Shown here in pieces: positions 58,060 through 64,000 of a stretch of DNA of 64,000 nucleotides. The stretch comes from Blakeslea trispora (Eukaryota; Mucoromycota; Mucoromycetes; Mucorales; Choanephoraceae). Every line of letters begins with the position of its first letter. The first letter of the stretch is position 1. Below the pieces are notes generated by a model. The model was not told the DNA's origin, ran no database searches, and saw nothing but the letters and a program-made list of their open reading frames with translations. The position numbers and the translations under genes are program-made. Location of the stretch: assembly GCA_025331445.1 (NCBI GenBank), contig JAIWNE010000025.1, positions 62,001-126,000 of the forward strand, given 5' to 3'.

Positions 58060-61000
58060 AAGAATGTCAGGTTGACTTATTCTTTTATTTTGTTAAGAGG
58101 AAACTGCTCTTTCCCTTCAAAAAGAAGCTGTTCTTTCTTTATATAGAAAACCTACATACAGTATTCGAAAACAAAGCAAAGCTTTGATTTTCATCATTCA
58201 TTAGATCATTAGAAAGATAATAAGAGACAAGTTCTGACTCACTTTTGATTCCAAACAAATTGGTAAAAATTATGCTGATACCATGTTTCATTGAACTTGG
58301 GAGAGCAAAAAGCCAACTGGTAATCGCAAACTATCGAGCCAACATTAAAAGAAAGAAACAATCACCAAGGAAATTGTATCTGATAAGGATTACTTGCCTT
58401 GCCGCTTGATGAGATTAGCACTTGTAAAAGATAAGAAAGATATTAGAAAAAGAATGTTAAAGTTATACATCTATGAAACAAAAATGAAAGAAAAATACAA
58501 GAAATAGTAAAAGGGACAATAGGTACACGCACAAATATATATTTACGGAACTAGACCTAATTGTGTATGTGTGTATGTTTTGGTCTACGCATGTGTGCAT
58601 GTACATACATATATACGCGACAGTCAAGTTTAGGGGGAGAGTTGATGAAATAAGATTTAGTAGAGTTAAGATTTCCTTCTGTTACTAATGGTGACAACTT
58701 ATCTAATAATCTTTCTAAAATGTCTGTTTTTCATCGAGTTTACCAATAACCAAGGAGGTGTTGTTTTTTTTTTCAAGTTGAACAGGTTAGTATATTAATT
58801 TGTGCAAAATTATTCTACTACATTTGAGCACACTAGCAGAAACAATTAATTATGATGGAACACCTTCTGTCTGGCAAAGTTACTCGCAGACTTTATCGCA
58901 CCATGTCAAATGAAATGCAATGAGTAAGATATGTCATTATAAAAGGCTCTATATATTGAGAATTATAAAAGCAGAAAGATCAGCTGTCTTCATGCTTTGA
59001 ATTGCAGCACTTGTTGACACTTATGTAAGTCCAAGATTTTCAGAACAATGAGATTAACTTAATCAAATTACAGCTTTTTGAAAACAGATCAATCACATCT
59101 AGCAAAGCTTTAAGTGTGCGAGACAGCAAAGTATGCCTGTCATCATTTTGAGTAGCATTCTTTCAAGACTTTACAAAATCAGACTTGCTCTTCTCTTTAG
59201 ACGCATAACAAGCGATTAAAGCTATATGTAAATGAATTCATTTAAGCTTTTTGATATCTAAATATAAATTACTCATGAAACAACTTGTGTACACAGTCTT
59301 ATTTTTCGAAGACTACTGGTTCATATTGGACTAGCTTATGAAATACAATAAAAGAACAATACAAAAAATACTATTTTGCCTTTCCTCTTGAGCCTTTCAA
59401 TTTTTTATAAAACTTTGGACTCGATCCTCAAAAGACCAAGCCATATAGATAAAAGACTTGTCACAAAGAAAAATGTATATGAACAATATACAAGACTAGC
59501 TGTCAGTTTTCTCTCTTAAACTCTAATAAACTTATGCTTTACGAAAAAAAAAAATGAATTTGCCTTTATTTTGGAATCTTGCTGTAGGCTTTAGGTATTC
59601 AGCAAGATGGTCCAAGACGACCTCTTCTTCCTCTTCATCGACTTTCAGTGGCTCGTTGATTATGTCCCGAAGCAATAAAAAAAGGAAGAAGTGAGCAGGT
59701 TTGAATGAGTACAATGAAGAAAGTTAAGTAATAATATACAGAGAAGCCAGAAAGGAACTCCAAACAAACTTCTATATTTTCATAGCAAAGAGAAAGCTAA
59801 AAATTTAAAATAAAAGTGTAGCTTGGAGAGCTAATATCACATCTTTTGTCTCCGTTTCGGCAACTTGGTTGTTGGAAACACTATACAAATCTCATTCTGA
59901 CTTCAAGTATTCGTAAACTAGCCTGCCTACTCAATATGCTCGCTTTACGGTCGTCGTCGCCTCATGGTTATGATCCTGTCTCCTCCAACCACCCACATTC
60001 AAATTAATATACACAATAAATGATATCGTAATAATAAAGTATAACTTGAAGAATAATAATACTTTATTTTACAAAAGGAGTTCAGGATAGATAATGTTAA
60101 GTAGTGTTATTTAAATATTATTAAAGTTGATCAGATTGTGCTTCTATAAATTAAGCATATTTCTTGAATATCAGTGCATCAAGAGAAAGTAACATACAAT
60201 TGATCATGTGTGAATAGAAGAAAATGAAAGTCATCAGTATATATATGATTTTGTTAAAAAACATTTCATATTAAAACATTGCTTCTTTTTTGCTTCAGGG
60301 CTTTATTATCATCAGCTGTTGAGTAGCATGTTCTTGGAGGGCTCGCTCCTTTCAGGAAGTTCGCTAGCATCAGGCCTTTCTTTATTAGCTGCTATGATTT
60401 ATCACACATGCCTTCGAAAAAAAAATATTGCTTGCAGCATTCACAATAGTTCAGCTGCTTAAAGATGATGAATAGAGCCCCAGAATAGCTAGCAATAAGT
60501 AAGAAAAACACGTGAATTTAATCTAGAAAGTATAGAACCACAAACTCTAACGATATATGTAGCTCAAGTTTAAGCGTATATATACATGTAATGCAAATAG
60601 ATCAAATAACCGAAGAAGATTACAAAGACGTGTTATTTAGTTTTAAAATCTTATATGGATTGTAATAAGTTCTACTTTGGCCATAATTCAGCATAATCTG
60701 TCAATAAAAAGCATGCGACAACTCCTTTAAAAGAAACTTAAGCCACAGCCGATAACAAGAGTGTGAGTTTTGATATACTCAATGCGGAAAAGTAAAAAAA
60801 AAAAAGAGAGAGAGAGAGAGAATACTTTGGGAATTGCTGTGCAGTCATGCTCAAATAAAGCCAAATGTAAAGAGAGAAAAGGAAAACTGTTATCTACTCT
60901 ACTATTGCAAATATGCTTATGTAAATGGATATAGCATTGATTCACTTCTTCTTCAAGCATCATCCGATCATATATTTTTTGATAATTACTGTAGCCAATT

Positions 61001-62060
61001 CATGAAGTTAATAATGAAGGTGCATATTTGTAGCTTCTGACTTAAGCGACGGCTTATGCAGTCATAAATAAAAAAGCTGCGCTCAACAGAAATTTTATTT
61101 GAGTTATTCACATATTTCAAACAGCTATCGATGCCAATGACACTCTATATAAATACTAAAAGTCGATTCTTTCTCTTGTTTCTTTAAGGCTATGTTTTGA
61201 GCAACATTTCGGTTAATATTGAGAAAACAAGAGCTCTTCTTGGGCTTATGATGTTCATTGCATGATATAGTATGCTTCTCGACATTTAAAACTGAACGCA
61301 ACTTTTTTTATGAGGGATTGTAGTTACGGTATGTATTAGTAATTGCTTGAATGCTTTACATTTTAAGCAAGCTACAATAGTCGCTTTATTTGAGAGCGTT
61401 CATATCCTTGAGTAATGCACTCTCGTCGTGAGCATACTCTTAAATTGAATGGCATTGAAGCGCTTGAAGCGATTTTCAAGTCAAAGGATTGCACTCTTAT
61501 ATCAAACACTCGTAAATTGAGCGACTATTGTACTATGTCTATGTTATTGCATTTTGACAAGTATACTATAATGAATATCGTGTTTTATGATAGCTACTAT
61601 CAGGCGGAAGAAAATAGCAGATTCTCTTAGCAAGTAGAGATTTTATGGCCTTTTTAGCCAGATAACCACGACGAACCTGATCCATCAAAGACTAGTGACG
61701 CGATATGCTTTTGGTTGCAGATCTGGAAGCCTAAAAAACCTTTCTTTTTTCCTGGTCTCCCTTCAAGCACGAACTAGATGAAGGTTGAACCCGTTCCGCT
61801 CAATAGCAATAAAAACCTGTATCCAGAATCATTCTGCTTTTTTCTTATTTTCTCCTTTTCTTCTTTCTCTAACTGTTACTCGCACATCTGATGTTCATTG
61901 TCTTTAAATACTATAAACATATATATATATACAATCTTTTGTACAATAAATTTCTCACCGGTTGTGAAAGGCTTAGGCATTTTCATGTGCATCTGCCAGG
62001 CCTGCATCGTACTCTAACAAAAAAAGTTCTTGGTACTTTTATCTTACTCTCGGACTATAA
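58060..62060. other. gene-poor AT-rich region with decayed coding-like scraps
   Basis: No intact gene. Leftward scraps with protein-like wording are LRDIINEPLKVDEEEEEVVL at 59560-59680 and ANKERPDASELPERSEPSKN near 60320-60400. A rightward 71-codon frame lies at 61415-61630 (MHSRREHTLKLNGIEALEAI). A GA run is at about 60803-60820 and TG/CA-rich DNA at 58565-58620. They are best read as remains of old genes or elements. Confidence 0.45.
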
Positions 62061-62520
62061 TATGTTCTTACCTTCAGCCCATGCAAACTTGGAGCGACTT
62101 GGAACACCGGATACTCTTTGGCTCCTGACTAATACTCTCTGAGCTACTTCGGTCATCCTTGACCTCCGAGAGGCACACGGGGATTTTCTTGCTGCTGTAC
62201 AAGAGAATATCACTCCTTCGCCACATAATATTTTTGCAGCTGCCTTTTGTATGCAAGCTGCTCTCTGCTTGTACCTTCATTCTTTTGCAAGAGTCGGTAG
62301 TCTTTTCCCCCACTCTTCATGCAAGAGAGTGTCTGCAAACATGGTGTTCAGTACTTCTTTTACCACTTGCAAAACATCGCTTTTGTCAGGATCAAAGCTT
62401 CTTCTTCCCTTGCTTCCTTCATCATCATCCTCTTCTTCATCTTCTAGCTGCCAGTCGGAAAACTTGCTTTTCCTATTTTCGTTTTGTCAGCTTTTGCATA
62501 AAAAAACATTAACCATGTTA
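62060..62520 (-). pseudogene. decayed coding fragment with acidic stretch, family unknown
   Basis: Leftward reading from about 62460 gives WQLEDEEEDDDEGSKGRRSF, DPDKSDVLQVVKEVLNTMF and LLHEEWGKRLPTLAKE, then a TGA near 62283, and the same frame stays open and protein-like to about 62070 (QRAACIQKAAAKILCGEG, EVAQRVLVRSQRV). Wording and frame length suggest a former exon; no domain is recognised. An intron around the TGA cannot be excluded. Confidence 0.3.
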
Positions 62521-62667
62521 TACTGAAAAATCGAATTAATTATTGTCAGTTCACGTAATGTAAGTTTGTACTCGACGTGAATAACAAACAATGATTACCT
62601 GCATAGATTAAGCCTAAACCAGCCTGAGAGAGGGTTTAAGGGGGATGATGTATAGCTTATCTCCAAC

Positions 62668-62780
62668 AATAAGAAGTCTAAAGTGTAAACATTGTTTTAG
62701 TTTTCTGCTTCTCAGATATCTTTTTAGCTCTTGAATGGATGTCTTATCGCGTCTTTAAGAAAAGGACCGCTAAAAAAAAA
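62668..62780 (+). repeat. dispersed repeat, copy 2
   Basis: Resembles 36722-36830 in the same direction over about 100 bp. Most of the shared core is the segment GTAAACATTG(C/T)TTTAG and TCAGATATCTTTTTAGCT. Confidence 0.7.
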
Positions 62781-64000
62781 GCCGTTGGGTGAAACTTTTG
62801 ACATATATCTCTAGATGATGATTTAAAACAAAGTTACTTTCGGCAAAATTTTTAGACCGCTTTTTGAAATACTTTGTTGCAGATGGCGCACTGCCTCTTC
62901 TTTTCAACTCTTCGTTCAGTTTTGATGTTCCTCAGAGAATGATAGTGTTGGTGGATTTGTTTCCACCACACATTCTAGCTCCTTCCACGAGTAATGTTTA
63001 TATGTCCACTTCTGAGCTTGGATTTTTGGAATGATATGGAAACACGCATTTAATGTCTTGCCTGCAATAGATAAGAAAGAATACAGGCTTTTTGGGAAGC
63101 TCAATTGTGCATATGTTATCCAGTTAGCAATACTTTTTAAAAAAACAACCATCAAGCGTCCTAAAAGCGCTCTTTTTGTATCGGTTTTCTCCATTAGTTC
63201 GTTGGAGAGCATGTTTATTTTCCTTCGCAGCCAATTCTTTTGATTCTTTTGTATAGAATTGAGGCTATCACGAATCGAGAGCTATTATCTTTCTCTTTAA
63301 GACAGACTAAAGAAATACTGAGACGTTTTGCTTGAGTATATTTTGACGCCAACAAATTTTCAGATAAAAACAGAGATTTTCAATGTCAATTCTTTGGTGC
63401 GATTATCAGTAAAGAAGATTATAGACATTTATTTTAAAGACTTCAAATGTCATGAAATTTCTTAACAGCTCTATCAAATAAACTTGTTATTAAAATCTCT
63501 GCTCCAGACTAGTTTAGTGCAGTCAAAATTTTCCCCCCTTTCAATCGTTTCCTAGTTGAATCTGAAACATTATTTGTTTATAGGTAAATGTTAAAAAGCT
63601 AATTTTACCTGATTTATAATAATCTATTTTTAGAAACGAAAAAAGAAGTCCATTGAATGGCGAGAATCTATTGGCAAATCCAAGCCATAGCAATTCTAGT
63701 CGGTTGAACGGGAGTCCTCATGTTAGAAATCGTGAATCACAAAGGAAATAGAAATCAAGTGTTAACTGACCAAGTTAAACTTGTTGCAGGTCAGACCAAT
63801 CCACACACATAAAATAAGCTTTACTTTGTACCCTTATCTATTTCAGCCACATCAAGCAGTCCATTTCGCTTAGTTCTTTTCCGGAAATATCGATGAAAAA
63901 GGTAAAATGTGATGTGCTTGGGAGATTCAATTAAAATGGGAAATTTAATTTAGTAGTATTTCAACCAATAACCAGTAACCAATTCTGCATATGACCTCAT
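62781..64000. other. right-edge region, no secure gene
   Basis: Short frames only. Near 63645-63750 a rightward stretch after an acceptor-like CTATTTTTAG reads RSPLNGENLLANPSHSNSSR ... ESQRK and stop; it could be a last exon of a small gene, but no upstream exon was found. ORFs at 62916-63243 on both strands are unrecognised. Confidence 0.35.

Noticed and set aside
58565..58620. TG/CA-rich stretch as a CRISPR or structured RNA
   Set aside because: Simple dinucleotide-like repeats in a eukaryotic genome; no regular spacer pattern.

Overview
This window is nuclear DNA from a filamentous fungus, most likely an early-diverging one of the Mucoromycotina/Mucorales type. The basis is AT-rich DNA, many short introns (about 45-70 nt, GT..AG), a standard fungal housekeeping gene set, a SEL1-repeat chitin-synthase activator of the Skt5/Chs4 type, and a load of LINE, Tc1/mariner-like and Mutator-like elements. 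The species assignment is inference; no rRNA or marker gene is present.

Layout. 1-3011 (-): 5' part of a Sec7/BIG-type ARF-GEF. 3456-7284: a (GA)n microsatellite, then a pair of near-identical inverted repeats of about 380 bp enclosing an F-box-like gene, itself split from its upstream sequence by a 5'-truncated LINE with a 19-bp target duplication. 7977-10484 (-): mitochondrial PPR protein. 10913-14725: a complete Mutator-like transposon with 160-bp identical TIRs and a flush 8-bp duplication, coding for a transposase-SWIM-OTU fusion. 15053-15769 (-): decayed, possibly MTG1-like, GTPase. 16613-18879 (+): PAK kinase. 19799-25638 (+): kinesin-3 with C-terminal PH domain. 25867-27400 (+): unknown Ser-rich protein. 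27587-29284 (-): Skt5/Chs4-like. 29425-32576 (-): YME2/RNA12. 33124-33843 (-): CreA/Mig1-type zinc-finger protein.

34-43 kb is a transposon-rich stretch: a Tc1-type relic, a 164-bp TA-flanked MITE, a LINE 3' fragment, a nearly intact 2.7-kb TA-flanked DDE transposon inserted in that LINE fragment (with a 53-bp perfect hairpin inside), and another Tc1 relic. 44-58 kb is again gene-dense: a Sae2/CtIP/Ctp1 homologue, Elp6 with a GC-AG intron, a secreted S41-type peptidase, a membrane dipeptidyl aminopeptidase (DPP IV/DPAP), an LRRC40-like protein, a TruB/Pus4 pseudouridine synthase and a small single-pass membrane protein. 58-64 kb has no convincing intact gene; it holds short decayed coding-like stretches and a dispersed repeat shared with the 36.7-kb region.

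The host genes are ordinary cell-biology genes (membrane traffic, cell polarity, chitin synthesis, mitochondrial maintenance, DNA-end resection, tRNA modification) with no operon-like link. The least ordinary parts are the mobile elements: the OTU-bearing Mutator element and the inverted-repeat-bounded F-box unit. Exon boundaries were placed by eye from reading-frame continuity and GT..AG signals.
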